From NCBI GenBank assembly GCA_027079305.1, contig JALWVU010000025.1, positions 1-59,163 of the forward strand: a stretch of DNA of 59,163 nt, in the 5' to 3' direction. Source of the DNA: Aquificaceae bacterium. Its GTDB lineage: Bacteria > Aquificota > Aquificia > Aquificales > Aquificaceae. The notes under the pieces were generated by a model. It saw only the letters and a program-made list of their open reading frames with translations, was not told the origin of the DNA and did no database searches. The translations under genes were made by a program, and so were the position numbers. Shown piece after piece: positions 26,643-34,943 of the stretch (position 1 is its first letter; each line of letters starts with the position of its first letter).

Positions 26643-27340
26643 AGGCGGGGCCTCAGGCTCACGTCCCCAGCGGTTATCTTTATTGGCCCTTCGGAGGTTC
26701 TGAGGATCAGAAATCCCTCCTCGTCGAGGCCTTCGAGTATGCCTGCGATGGGTTTTTCGGAGAGAACCACCACTTCCTCCCCTTTAAAGAGGAGCTTATC
26801 TTCTATTCTTCCTTTGAACTCTTCAAATCCTTTCCTTTTGTAGTCTTTTATATACTCCCCGAGCTTTTCCAATACACCTGAAAGGATCTCTTTCCTGTCC
26901 CATTCCTTTCCGGTGATCAGATGTAGTGAGGTCGCCCTATCTTCTATATCCGGAGGAAAGCCTCTCTGGTTTATGTTCAGACCTATCCCTACGATTATTT
27001 TGTCCTTCGTTCGCTCTGCGAGGATACCTGATATCTTCTTTCCTTTCACGTATACATCATTGGGCCACTTAACCGCGGTTCTTATACCGAGGCTGTCCAG
27101 GAAATCCGATACCGCAAGCCCAGCCACGAGGGGAATCTGGAAGGGTTTGCTAAAATCCTCTCCGCAGAGGACGAAACTAAAGTATAGGCCTCCCTCCTGG
27201 GACTCCCACCTCCTTCCTTTTCTCCCTTTTCCCTCTTTTTGTCTGTCCGCCACAAAAACCGTTCCACAGGGAAAGTCTCCCTCCCTGAGCCTCTTCTGAG
27301 TCGAGTCCGTTTCTCTGAGCCATACCAGGAGCTCGAACAT
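26639..27340 (-). CDS. birA: biotin-[acetyl-CoA-carboxylase] ligase
   Basis: A 233-aa group I biotin protein ligase without the N-terminal DNA-binding domain. Visible motifs are LRETDSTQKRL, GRGRKGRxW-type text (KGRKGRRWESQEGGLYFS), VKWPNDVYVKGKKISGIL and IVGIGLNINQ. The ATG overlaps the purH stop by 1 nt (TGATG). A longer frame to 27565 is a purH shadow. The gene attaches biotin to carboxylases such as those of the reverse TCA cycle expected in Aquificales. Confidence 0.95.
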   Translation of the reverse strand: MFELLVWLRETDSTQKRLREGDFPCGTVFVADRQKEGKGRKGRRWESQEGGLYFSFVLCGEDFSKPFQIPLVAGLAVSDFLDSLGIRTAVKWPNDVYVKGKKISGILAERTKDKIIVGIGLNINQRGFPPDIEDRATSLHLITGKEWDRKEILSGVLEKLGEYIKDYKRKGFEEFKGRIEDKLLFKGEEVVVLSEKPIAGILEGLDEEGFLILRTSEGPIKITAGDVSLRPRL

Positions 27341-28860
27341 CAGTGTTTGAAGTGCCTCGTGCCTGTGATGACCATGGCCATGCCGTGCTCGTCCGCCGCC
27401 TCGAAGACCTCCTTGTCCCTTATGGAGCCTCCTGGGTGTATAACCGCGGTTATGCCCACCTCGTGGGCTATGTCCACCGAGTCTCTGAAGGGGAAGAAGG
27501 CCTCCGATGCGAGGACCGCACCGCTGAGATCGAAGCCGTATCTCCGAGCCTTCTGGATGGCGCACCTGAGGCTGTCCACCCTCGAGACCTGACCCGAGCC
27601 TATCCCGAGAGTTCTCTTATCCTTTGCTATAACCACAGCGTTGGACTTTACATACTTGCACACCTTCCAGGCGAATAAAAGATCCTCCATCTCCCTCTCC
27701 GTAGGTTCCCTTTTAGTTACAGTCTCAAGTTTTTCGTAGAGCTTCGTATCCTCGTCCTGGATCAGATACCCACCGCTTACCTTCTTTACATCGAAGGAAG
27801 TAGAGAGGCCGAAGAACCTGATTACACGCAGGTTCTTCTTCTTGGAAAGCACCTCTATGGCCCTTTCTTCGTATTCGGGAGCTATCACCACCTCGAGGAA
27901 CATGGAGATTAATTCCCTGGCCAGATCTTCGTCTACCGCATCGTTGAAGGCCACTATCCCTCCGAAGGCGGATTCGGGATCAGTTTCTTTCGCTTTAAGA
28001 AAGGCGTCCTTCAGATCCTTGCCGATCGCAACACCGCAGGGGTTATTGTGCTTTACTATTACACAGGCGGGATCATTAGGAAACTCCAGAACCACCCTCA
28101 CCGCAGAATCCGCATCGAGGTAGTTATTGAAGGACATCTCCTTTCCCTGAAGGACCTGTGCCCTCGCAACGCCGAGGTCTTCAAAGGGACTTGTGTATAA
28201 AACTCCCCTCTGGTGGGGATTCTCCCCGTATCTGAGCTTGGAGGAGAGCTTCATAGGTATGCTCAGCTCTTTGTTCACCTCCTCTATCTCAAAAAGATTC
28301 TTGAGAGCGTTCGATATAACGCTGTCGTAGTAGGCGGTGTGGGAGAAGGCCTTCCACGCAAGGTAAGCCCTATCCTTTTTGCTCAGCTCTCCCTTTTCGA
28401 GCTTCTCCGCCACCCAACCGTAATCTTCCGGATCTACCACTACTACGACCCTAAAGTAGTTTTTTGCTGCAGCCCTTATAAGGGAAGGCCCACCTATATC
28501 TATAAACTCCATAAGCTCCACTTCCTCCAGACCCTCCCTCATCATATCTTCAAAGGGATAGAGATTCACCACCACAACGTCTACAGGAAGTATACCAAGC
28601 TCTTCTATTTCCTCTTTGTCCTTTTCCACCCAATCCCTGTAGAGAATTCCTCCATGTATAACAGGATGGAGCGTTTTCACCCTGCCGTTCAGTATTTCGG
28701 GGAAACCTGTTATCTTAGATATTTCTTCAGTTTTGACACCATACTCCCTAAGATACTTTGCGGTCCCCCCGGTGGAAAGAATCTCGTATCCGAGCCTCTG
28801 CAGAGTTTTGGCGAGCTCCTCTACACCTTCCTTTTTGTATACGGAAATTACGGCTCTCAT
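27340..28860 (-). CDS. purH: bifunctional AICAR transformylase / IMP cyclohydrolase
   Basis: A 506-aa enzyme catalysing the last two steps of IMP synthesis. The N-terminal MGS-like domain (LQRLGYEILSTGGTAKYLRE, ILNGRVKTLHPVIHGGIL) and the transformylase domain (KLRYGENPHQ, FNNYLDADSA, VKHNNPCGVAIG, AFFPFRDSVDIAHEVGI, HPGGSIRD) are complete. It ends with TGTRHFKH. The start has no strong Shine-Dalgarno. TAAAAT about 25 nt upstream is a possible -10. Confidence 0.97.
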   Translation of the reverse strand: MRAVISVYKKEGVEELAKTLQRLGYEILSTGGTAKYLREYGVKTEEISKITGFPEILNGRVKTLHPVIHGGILYRDWVEKDKEEIEELGILPVDVVVVNLYPFEDMMREGLEEVELMEFIDIGGPSLIRAAAKNYFRVVVVVDPEDYGWVAEKLEKGELSKKDRAYLAWKAFSHTAYYDSVISNALKNLFEIEEVNKELSIPMKLSSKLRYGENPHQRGVLYTSPFEDLGVARAQVLQGKEMSFNNYLDADSAVRVVLEFPNDPACVIVKHNNPCGVAIGKDLKDAFLKAKETDPESAFGGIVAFNDAVDEDLARELISMFLEVVIAPEYEERAIEVLSKKKNLRVIRFFGLSTSFDVKKVSGGYLIQDEDTKLYEKLETVTKREPTEREMEDLLFAWKVCKYVKSNAVVIAKDKRTLGIGSGQVSRVDSLRCAIQKARRYGFDLSGAVLASEAFFPFRDSVDIAHEVGITAVIHPGGSIRDKEVFEAADEHGMAMVITGTRHFKH

Positions 28861-29039
28861 GATCGATCTAAAGCTCTTTGTATTTTACCAGCTGAATACA
28901 CAGCATACGTCCCCGAAATCTTCAAAATTTCTCGAATCTCATACTCGGAGCCTTAGGATCGTCCTCGTGATAATAGCTTTCCGTCCCATCTGGTTGGGAG
29001 TCATTCCTGGGACTACAAGGTTTACAGAATTGCGGGGAA
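28861..29039. other. gap between purH and the CRISPR array trailer
   Basis: About 180 bp with no gene. It contains the purH promoter region near 28880 and the CRISPR trailer side. Short open stretches on both strands give no recognisable protein. Confidence 0.4.
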
Positions 29040-29800
29040 CTTTGAATTCCACCCGGCACATTAGGAACATAGCAAAGGCTCAAGCTTAGGGTCTCTGGTT
29101 ATTACGCTTTCAACTCCACACGGCACATTAGGAACATATCGGCAAAAGGTTGACCTGTGGCAGGATTAAACTTTCAACTCCACACGGCACATTAGGAACG
29201 CCTGAAAAAGGCGGGTTATTTGATCCAGTAATAACCTTTCAACTCCACACGGCACATTAGGAACTTCAATATTTATATATATAAATGTCCGCGTTCATAA
29301 CTTTCAACTCCACACGGCACATTAGGAACTGGTTTATCAAAACAAATTCATTCAAATGATTGAAATCTTTCTTTCAACTCCACACGGCACATTAGGAACA
29401 ATCAATATCTAAACGAACATATTTACGAAGTTTTAAGAACTTTCAACTCCACACGGCACATTAGGAACCTAAACCTAACTCTGGAATTGATAACTCCCAG
29501 CTGTCTTTCTTTCAACTCCACACGGCACATTAGGAACAGGTTATTTGGGAACTAACTTTGAAGCAAGGCTTTATACTTTCAACTCCACACGGCACATTAG
29601 GAACTGAATGAAAAATTTTCAAATCGTTTATAATAATATACTTTCAACTCCACACGGCACATTAGGAACGAAATATTCTCCTCTTAGTAAATTTTATAGA
29701 GAAGACCTTTCAACTCCACACGGCACATTAGGAACATAAGGTTTTTTCCATGTATAAATCCTTTCATATAGCTTTCAACTCCACACGGCACATTAGGAAC
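29040..29800 (-). CRISPR. CRISPR array, 12 repeats and 11 spacers, no adjacent cas genes
   Basis: A 29-nt repeat, CTTTCAACTCCACACGGCAC plus ATTAGGAAC on the plus strand, occurs at 29040 (degenerate), 29107, 29171, 29236, 29301, 29371, 29440, 29509, 29576, 29641, 29707 and 29772. Spacers are 35-41 nt. On the minus strand the repeat starts GTTCC and ends GTTGAAAG, the usual 3' end (GAAAN) that gives the 8-nt crRNA handle in type I-B/III systems. The leftmost repeat has three mismatches, so it is the old, leader-distal end. Together these facts give leftward transcription from a leader at 29801-30068. The other 11 repeats are identical. Most spacers are A/T-rich. cas genes must lie elsewhere. 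Confidence 0.99.
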
Positions 29801-29819
29801 CCCAAACGAGCCGTTTAAT

Positions 29820-29848
29820 AATATAAGCCAATTCAATGACTTATACAA
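29820..29848 (-). promoter_or_regulatory. leader-proximal promoter of the CRISPR array
   Basis: On the minus strand TTGTAT (complement 29843-29848), a 17-bp spacer and TATATT (complement 29820-29825) form a good sigma-70 promoter. The predicted start near 29813 is about 12 nt before the first repeat. Confidence 0.65.
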
Positions 29849-29873
29849 TCCCCTGTATTCGCAAATGAAATTA

Positions 29874-29885
29874 ATTTCCGGAAAT
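29874..29885. repeat. 12-bp palindrome in the CRISPR leader
   Basis: ATTTCCGGAAAT is a perfect palindrome about 75 bp from the first repeat. It could be a protein site used for adaptation or regulation; nothing in the window identifies the protein. Confidence 0.4.
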
Positions 29886-29964
29886 CGCCGGTTCTGCAAA
29901 AGACCTTAAAATTTAGCCCATTTAAAACCTTGTGTATCAACCTGCCCAGAACAGTATCATCAAA

Positions 29965-29992
29965 GCATCAAAACATCAAGGCATTTTGATGC
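29965..29992. repeat. inverted repeat in the CRISPR leader
   Basis: GCATCAAAA, a 10-nt loop and TTTTGATGC form a perfect 9-bp inverted repeat, with a further CATCAA copy on its left flank. No T-run follows, so it is not an intrinsic terminator. It lies between the boxA-like module and the array. Confidence 0.45.
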
Positions 29993-30000
29993 ATATTAAA

Positions 30001-30051
30001 ATCCTCCCACCTATTCCCTTGTCAAGGAGCCGGCAGGCTCTTGCGTCCTGC
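30001..30051 (-). promoter_or_regulatory. rrn-like hairpin-boxA-boxC module in the CRISPR leader
   Basis: Reading leftward: hairpin arms GCAGG/CCTGC (30033-30051), then CGGCTCCTTGACAA with boxA at 30019-30031, then GAATAGGTGGGAGGAT (30001-30016). It aligns with the 16S leader module at 1535-1588. The shared text is CGGCTCCTTG-R-CAA followed by GAATAGG-N-GG-R-AGGA. The hairpin arms differ by a compensatory G-C to A-T change (GCGGG/CCCGC against GCAGG/CCTGC) while pairing is kept. It is oriented toward the array. Confidence 0.75.
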
Positions 30052-30059
30052 TCGGATAT

Positions 30060-30068
30060 AGTATAGCA
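30060..30068 (-). promoter_or_regulatory. distal extended -10 promoter of the CRISPR leader
   Basis: TGCTATACT on the minus strand (TG-N-TATACT) is an extended -10 element located just upstream of the boxA module. No convincing -35 is seen. Transcripts would start near 30053 and run through the leader (about 250 nt) into the array. It lies back to back with the proS promoter. Confidence 0.5.
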
Positions 30069-30088
30069 CCCTAAGCATATAAAAGTCT

Positions 30089-30094
30089 TACAAT
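30089..30094 (+). promoter_or_regulatory. -10 element of proS
   Basis: TACAAT lies 8 nt before the proS ATG, with no Shine-Dalgarno between, consistent with a leaderless transcript. Confidence 0.45.
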
Positions 30095-30102
30095 ATTCCC
30101 CT

Positions 30103-31815
30103 ATGAGGTGGAGTAGATACTTTCTGTATACACTCAAGGAAGATCCTGCGGAGGCGGAGGCGCCTTCTCACAAGCTCCTTCTCAAGGCGGGATTTATAAA
30201 ACAGGTCTCCGCGGGCATATACGAGATACTTCCAGCAGGCTGGAGGGTGATAAGGAAGATAGAGAGCATAGTCAGAAAGGAGATGGATCGCTCAGGGGCA
30301 CAGGAGCTTCTTTTGACCGTTTTAAACCCAGCGGAGCTGTGGAAGGAAACTGGAAGGTGGGAAAGTTACGGAAACGAGCTGTTTAGACTCAAAGATAGGA
30401 ACGGCAGGGAATATTGCCTTGGACCTACTCATGAAGAGGAGATAACCGATTTAGTAAGAAAGGTTGTTCACTCATACAGACAGCTACCCCTTATCCTCTA
30501 CCAGATCCAGGTTAAGTTCAGGGATGAGAAAAGACCCAGGTTCGGCCTGATCAGGGGAAGGGAGTTCATAATGAAGGACGCCTACTCCTTCGATGCGGAC
30601 GATTTCTCCGCCATGATGTCTTACGAGAATATGAAGTTCGCCTACGACAGGATCTTTAAAAAACTCAGGCTTAACGTGATAATGGCCCAGGCGAGCGTAG
30701 GTCAGATAGGGGGAACCCAGTCCCACGAGTTTATAGCTTTCACAGACTACGGAGAGGCTAAAGTAGGATACTGCAAGAACTGCGGATACGCTGCCAACGC
30801 GGAGATAATACCGCTCCAAAAGCCTCAGCCTCAGGAGGAAGAGGAAAAACCCATTGAGAAGATTCACACGCCGAACGTAAGGACCATAGAAGAGCTGGCG
30901 AAATTCCTGAGCGTTCCTCCCTCCAAGATATTGAAGGCGGTTCTATACATGGTCAACGATAGAGAACCTGTTCTTGTCCTCATAAGGGGAGACAGAGATA
31001 TAGACGAGAATAAACTGGAGGCGGTTCTGGGAACCGAGGACTTCAGGCTTGCAGGGGACGAGGAAGTAAAGGATCTCCTCGGGACGGAGAAAGGCTTCAT
31101 AGGTATCTTCAATCTTCCTGAGGGTGTTAAGGTTCTGTGGGACAACTCTGTTTACGGGGTAAAGAATATGGTAGTGGCCCTGAACGAACCCGACTACCAC
31201 TACATCAACGCCAATCCCGGCAGGGACTTCGAATACGGGGAGTTTGTGGACGTGGCGGAGATTATAGAAGGAGATCCATGTCCCCAGTGTAGCTCCCCTT
31301 TGAAAGTCAAGAGGGGCCTCGAACTGGGACACATATTCCTACTCGGAACGAGATACTCAGAGCCCATGAAGGCCTACTTCACCGATCAGGAAGGTAAGGA
31401 GAGGCCCATAATCATGGGATGCTACGGGATAGGCATATCGAGGGTGATGGCAGCCATAGTGGAACAGTATCACGACGAAAGGGGCATAAAGTGGCCAACA
31501 CCTGTTGCACCCTTCGAGCTGGATATACTGTGCCTGAACATGTCCGATCCCCAGCTTACCCAGGTGGCGGAGAAGCTCTATATGGAGGCTGAGGAGAAGG
31601 GAATAGAGGTCATATACGACGACAGGGAGGAGAGCGCGGGATTTAAGTTTGCTGACGCGGATCTGGTCGGTTTCCCCTACAGAATAGTAGTGGGCAAAAA
31701 AGTTAAAGAAGGAAAGGTCGAGCTTCAGAAGAGGTCTACGGGGGAAAGATGGGATGTCCCCATGGAGGAAGCGATAGACAGGGTTAAGGAGATGATAGCG
31801 GAGGATAAGAAATGA
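30103..31815 (+). CDS. proS: prolyl-tRNA synthetase
   Basis: A 570-aa class II synthetase of the bacterial type with the YbaK-like insertion editing domain. Landmarks are SAGIYEILPAGWRVIRKIE, motif 2 (FRDEKRPRFGLIRGREFIMKDAYSF, cited in parts), the editing domain at about residues 235-385, and the ELGHIFLLGTRYSEPMKA and MGCYGIGISRVMAAIVEQ segments of motif 3. It is full length. It is divergent from the CRISPR leader and overlaps the next gene by 4 nt. Confidence 0.97.
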   Translation: MRWSRYFLYTLKEDPAEAEAPSHKLLLKAGFIKQVSAGIYEILPAGWRVIRKIESIVRKEMDRSGAQELLLTVLNPAELWKETGRWESYGNELFRLKDRNGREYCLGPTHEEEITDLVRKVVHSYRQLPLILYQIQVKFRDEKRPRFGLIRGREFIMKDAYSFDADDFSAMMSYENMKFAYDRIFKKLRLNVIMAQASVGQIGGTQSHEFIAFTDYGEAKVGYCKNCGYAANAEIIPLQKPQPQEEEEKPIEKIHTPNVRTIEELAKFLSVPPSKILKAVLYMVNDREPVLVLIRGDRDIDENKLEAVLGTEDFRLAGDEEVKDLLGTEKGFIGIFNLPEGVKVLWDNSVYGVKNMVVALNEPDYHYINANPGRDFEYGEFVDVAEIIEGDPCPQCSSPLKVKRGLELGHIFLLGTRYSEPMKAYFTDQEGKERPIIMGCYGIGISRVMAAIVEQYHDERGIKWPTPVAPFELDILCLNMSDPQLTQVAEKLYMEAEEKGIEVIYDDREESAGFKFADADLVGFPYRIVVGKKVKEGKVELQKRSTGERWDVPMEEAIDRVKEMIAEDKK

Positions 31816-32675
31816 AAATAGGTTTTATAGGCCTCGGACATCTGGGCAGGGCAATAGCAAAGAGACTGGCGGATCAGGGAGTCCAGCTAATAGTCTGGAA
31901 CAGGACTAAGGAAAAAGCCTTAGAGTTTGCAAAAGAGACCGACTCTGAGGTGGCGGAAAGCCCTGCGGAGCTGGCGAGTAAGGTAGAAAGGATATTCGTT
32001 ATAGTCTTTGACTCCCAAGCGAGCGAGAAGGTTATCTTCGGTGAGAATGGTCTTACCTCTGGAGATATAAAGGGAAAGACCATCGTGGACATGACCACAA
32101 ACCACTTCTCTTACGCGAAGCTTGCCTACGAGGAACTTAAAAAGCTCGGAGCTTTCTACTTGGATGCACCCGTTCTGGGAAGTGTAATCCCGGCCCAGAG
32201 GGGAGAGCTCACCGTAGTTGTTGGAGGAGATAAGGAGAAGTTCGAGGAGAACAAACCAATTTTCGAAAAGTTCTGCAAGAACATCTTCTACGTGGGACCG
32301 GCGGGGAAGGCTACAAAGGTAAAGCTCATAAACAACATAGTCCTCGGCGGTATAATGGATGTGCTCGCTGAGGCTATAGCCATAGGTGAAAGGACAGGGA
32401 TAGACAAGGAGGAGCTTATAGAAATCTTAAACGCTGGAGCTGGAAAGTCTTACATACTCGACGTGAAGAAGAAAAAGCTCTTGGAAGAGGACTTCTCCAC
32501 CCACTTCTCGGTAGACCTCATATACAAGGACCTACACTACGCCCAGGATCTTATAAAAGATCTCGGGATATTCTCCTTTACAACCTCCGCCATAAAGGAG
32601 ACTTACGGACTTGCGCGAAAGCTCGGCTTGGGAGAGCTGGACTTTTCTGTCGTGTATAAGCTGTTTAAGGAATAA
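31812..32675 (+). CDS. NAD(P)-dependent beta-hydroxyacid dehydrogenase family protein
   Basis: A 287-aa protein. The N-terminal Rossmann motif GFIGLGHLGRAIAKRL is typical of 3-hydroxyisobutyrate dehydrogenase / succinic semialdehyde reductase (GLYR) relatives. The substrate loop VLGSVIPAQRGELTVVVGGD and the catalytic-Lys segment KVKLINNIVLGG are present. The substrate cannot be read from the sequence; the GSVIPAQ loop is closer to the GLYR-type than to tartronate semialdehyde reductase. It is coupled to proS by ATGA. Its 3' end overlaps the Uma2 remnant on the other strand by 11 bp. Confidence 0.85.
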   Translation: MKIGFIGLGHLGRAIAKRLADQGVQLIVWNRTKEKALEFAKETDSEVAESPAELASKVERIFVIVFDSQASEKVIFGENGLTSGDIKGKTIVDMTTNHFSYAKLAYEELKKLGAFYLDAPVLGSVIPAQRGELTVVVGGDKEKFEENKPIFEKFCKNIFYVGPAGKATKVKLINNIVLGGIMDVLAEAIAIGERTGIDKEELIEILNAGAGKSYILDVKKKKLLEEDFSTHFSVDLIYKDLHYAQDLIKDLGIFSFTTSAIKETYGLARKLGLGELDFSVVYKLFKE

Positions 32676-33178
32676 GGCTCTCGCTCAAAAGCAGATTACA
32701 CTTCCCCGCCAGAGTTATCCTGAGATCTCTCTCCGCTACATACCTGCCACCGAGGAGTCTGTATAGCTTTATTCTTTTGGTCTCGGGATAAATAAGCAGA
32801 TAATAGGGAACTTCCTCCCTTTCGTAAAGCTCGAACTTTATCCCTCGTCCATCTTTTTGGTGCTTTTAGAGACAATCTCAACCACGAGCTCAGGTGCTAT
32901 GTAGACTTTACCCTTCACTTCCCCACACAGGACCATTATGTCCGGCCTGACTACGGTGTCCTCGGAGACATACCAGTCTGTTTCGTAAACAACTGAACAT
33001 TCCGGACATTCATCAAGAGCCTCGCTTATGTATCTAAAGACCTTCCCCGCAACGAGCTTGTGTTCATATGATGGAGAGGCGGGGGCAAAGGGGACACCTT
33101 CTATAAGCTCCCAGTCCCCTTTCCAGCTTCATAATCGTGGGCCGTGTAGTGGGGCAAATATCTCTCCGCAAGCCCCAT
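32665..33178 (-). pseudogene. Uma2-family (DUF820) protein with two frameshifts
   Basis: Three frames joined in order give a full Uma2-type sequence: [20 protein letters not shown] / GDWELIEGVPFAPASPSYEH ... TVVRPDIMVLCGE ... PELVVEIVSKSTKKMDEG / IKFELYEREEVPYYLLIYPE ending NLLLSESLIP. The PD-(D/E)XK-like core residues (RPDIMV, PELVVEIVS) are intact. Single-base losses are needed near 33116-33125 (in a run of G) and 32841-32845 (also a G run). Either the gene is broken or the bases are assembly errors. Its ATG overlaps the rpoD stop (TGATG). Confidence 0.8.
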
Positions 33179-34893
33179 CAGAGCTCAAAGTCCTTCAGAT
33201 ACTTGGCTCTCGAAGGATGCCTGAGCTTCCTTATGGCCTTGGACTCTATCTGCCTTATCCTTTCCCTCGTTACGTTGAACATCTTGCCCACCTGCTCGAG
33301 GGTATACTCGGTCCCGTCAACGAGGCCGTAGCGGTATCTGAGGATCTCCCTCTCCTTCTCCGAGAGGGTCTCGAGGACCTTCTCAAGCTGTTCTCTGAGG
33401 AGCTTTCTGGACACGTACTCCTCGGGATTGGGGATGGACTTGTCCTCTATGAAGTCCTTTAGGAAGGTATCCTCATCGTCCCCTATGGGCGTCTCGAGGG
33501 ATATAGGTTCCTGGGCGGATCTGAGGACCTTCCTCACCTTGTCGGGTGTCATGCTGAGGTGCTTGGCTATCTCCTCGGGTGTGGGCTCCCTTCCAAGCTC
33601 CTGGAAGAGCTTCTTGGAGGCCTTTATTATCCTGTTTATGGTCTCTATCATGTGGACGGGAATCCTTATGGTCCTCGCCTGGTCCGCTATGGCCCTCGTG
33701 ATGGCTTGCCTTATCCACCAGGTGGCGTAGGTGGAGAACTTGTATCCCTTCCTGTAGTCGTATTTGTCCACCGCCTTCATAAGTCCTATGTTCCCTTCCT
33801 GTATGAGGTCCAGGAAGTGGAGTCCTCTGTTTACATATTTCTTGGCTATAGAAACAACGAGCCTGAGGTTGGACTGGATCATGACCTGCTTGGCCTTCAC
33901 AACTTTCCTGCGCCCCTGCTCTATGATCCCCATAACCCTCTTTATCTCTTCCGGGATTATTCCTATCTCGTTCCTCAGCTTCTCGACCTCACGTTTTAGA
34001 GAGACGTATTCGCTCACGAGGGAGTTAAATCTGTCGAAGGAGTATCCCGCGTTTTTGATCTTCTCCTGAAGCTCCCTGTCCCCGAGGTAGTTGTTTATAA
34101 GCTCTTCTATGTCCGGATGTATGGCCTGGAGTTTTCTCTTCCTCGATTCGTAGTCCCTCTTCTTCCTCATATACCTCTGATAGACTTTCAGAAGCTCGTC
34201 CGCTATCCTCTCAAATTTGGAATACTTGATCCTCATCTGGTGGACGATCCTGTTCATCTGGGCGTGCTTGTAGAGATACTCACGCTTGGCCTCCGGAGTC
34301 CCTTCCTTTATATACCTCTCTCTCGCCTCCAGGAGCTCCCTGTAAGCCTTAGCAAGTTCAAGACCCTTCTCCATAAAGAACCTTTCGTGCTTTTCGCAGT
34401 TTTTCTCGTAGCAGTCGCTGTTGGGATCCTCGTCTATCAGGTCCATTATGTCGTTTATCTTCAGCTTGCCGTTACAGAGCTTCGCCCAGTCTTGGAGGAG
34501 TTTTTCTACCAGGAAGGAGCTTCTCAGAAGTCCCCTCCTCATTATCTTCCTTCCTATCTCTATCTGCTTGGCGTAGTGGATCTCCTGCTGGCGGGTGAGA
34601 AGAGGTATCTTACCCATCTCCTTGAGGTAGAGCTTTACGGGGTCTCCGTCCCTTCCCATAACGGTGAAGGACTCGGTGGAAACCACCAGTTCGTCCACAG
34701 CCTCCTTGTCCTGGAATTCCTCCTCACTTTCCACAACCTGGATGTTGAAGTTGGCGAGGGTGTCTATGAGCTCCTCGAAGCTGTCGGAGGAGACGAAGTC
34801 CTCCTCAATTATCTCGTTGATCTCGTCGTAGGTAACGAACCCCTTCTCCTTGCCGATCTCGATCAGGTGCCTGAGGCTTTCCCTGTCTACCAT
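33178..34893 (-). CDS. rpoD: primary RNA polymerase sigma factor (sigma-70)
   Basis: A 571-aa housekeeping sigma factor. Region 1.1 is short ([20 protein letters not shown]). Region 1.2 reads [22 protein letters not shown]. Regions 2.1-2.4 include [20 protein letters not shown] and [18 protein letters not shown]. Region 3 starts [11 protein letters not shown]. Region 4.2 has [19 protein letters not shown] and ends [23 protein letters not shown] is present. It lies downstream of dnaG, the usual macromolecular-synthesis arrangement without rpsU. The many TTGACA/TATAAT-type promoters here fit its region 2.4/4.2. Confidence 0.98.
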   Translation of the reverse strand: MVDRESLRHLIEIGKEKGFVTYDEINEIIEEDFVSSDSFEELIDTLANFNIQVVESEEEFQDKEAVDELVVSTESFTVMGRDGDPVKLYLKEMGKIPLLTRQQEIHYAKQIEIGRKIMRRGLLRSSFLVEKLLQDWAKLCNGKLKINDIMDLIDEDPNSDCYEKNCEKHERFFMEKGLELAKAYRELLEARERYIKEGTPEAKREYLYKHAQMNRIVHQMRIKYSKFERIADELLKVYQRYMRKKRDYESRKRKLQAIHPDIEELINNYLGDRELQEKIKNAGYSFDRFNSLVSEYVSLKREVEKLRNEIGIIPEEIKRVMGIIEQGRRKVVKAKQVMIQSNLRLVVSIAKKYVNRGLHFLDLIQEGNIGLMKAVDKYDYRKGYKFSTYATWWIRQAITRAIADQARTIRIPVHMIETINRIIKASKKLFQELGREPTPEEIAKHLSMTPDKVRKVLRSAQEPISLETPIGDDEDTFLKDFIEDKSIPNPEEYVSRKLLREQLEKVLETLSEKEREILRYRYGLVDGTEYTLEQVGKMFNVTRERIRQIESKAIRKLRHPSRAKYLKDFEL

Positions 34894-34943
34894 TCTCTAC
34901 CTCCTCACAAATTTATGTAAGATAGGATTGTGAGCGCCCACTT

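Noticed and set aside
29040-29800. CRISPR array transcribed rightward (plus strand)
   Set aside because: The repeat ends in GTTGAAAG only on the minus strand, the degenerate repeat is at the left end, and promoters and the A/T-rich leader are at the right.
30001-30068. Remnant of a second rRNA operon
   Set aside because: Similarity to the 16S leader stops after the boxC-like segment; no 16S sequence follows, and the position and direction fit the CRISPR leader.
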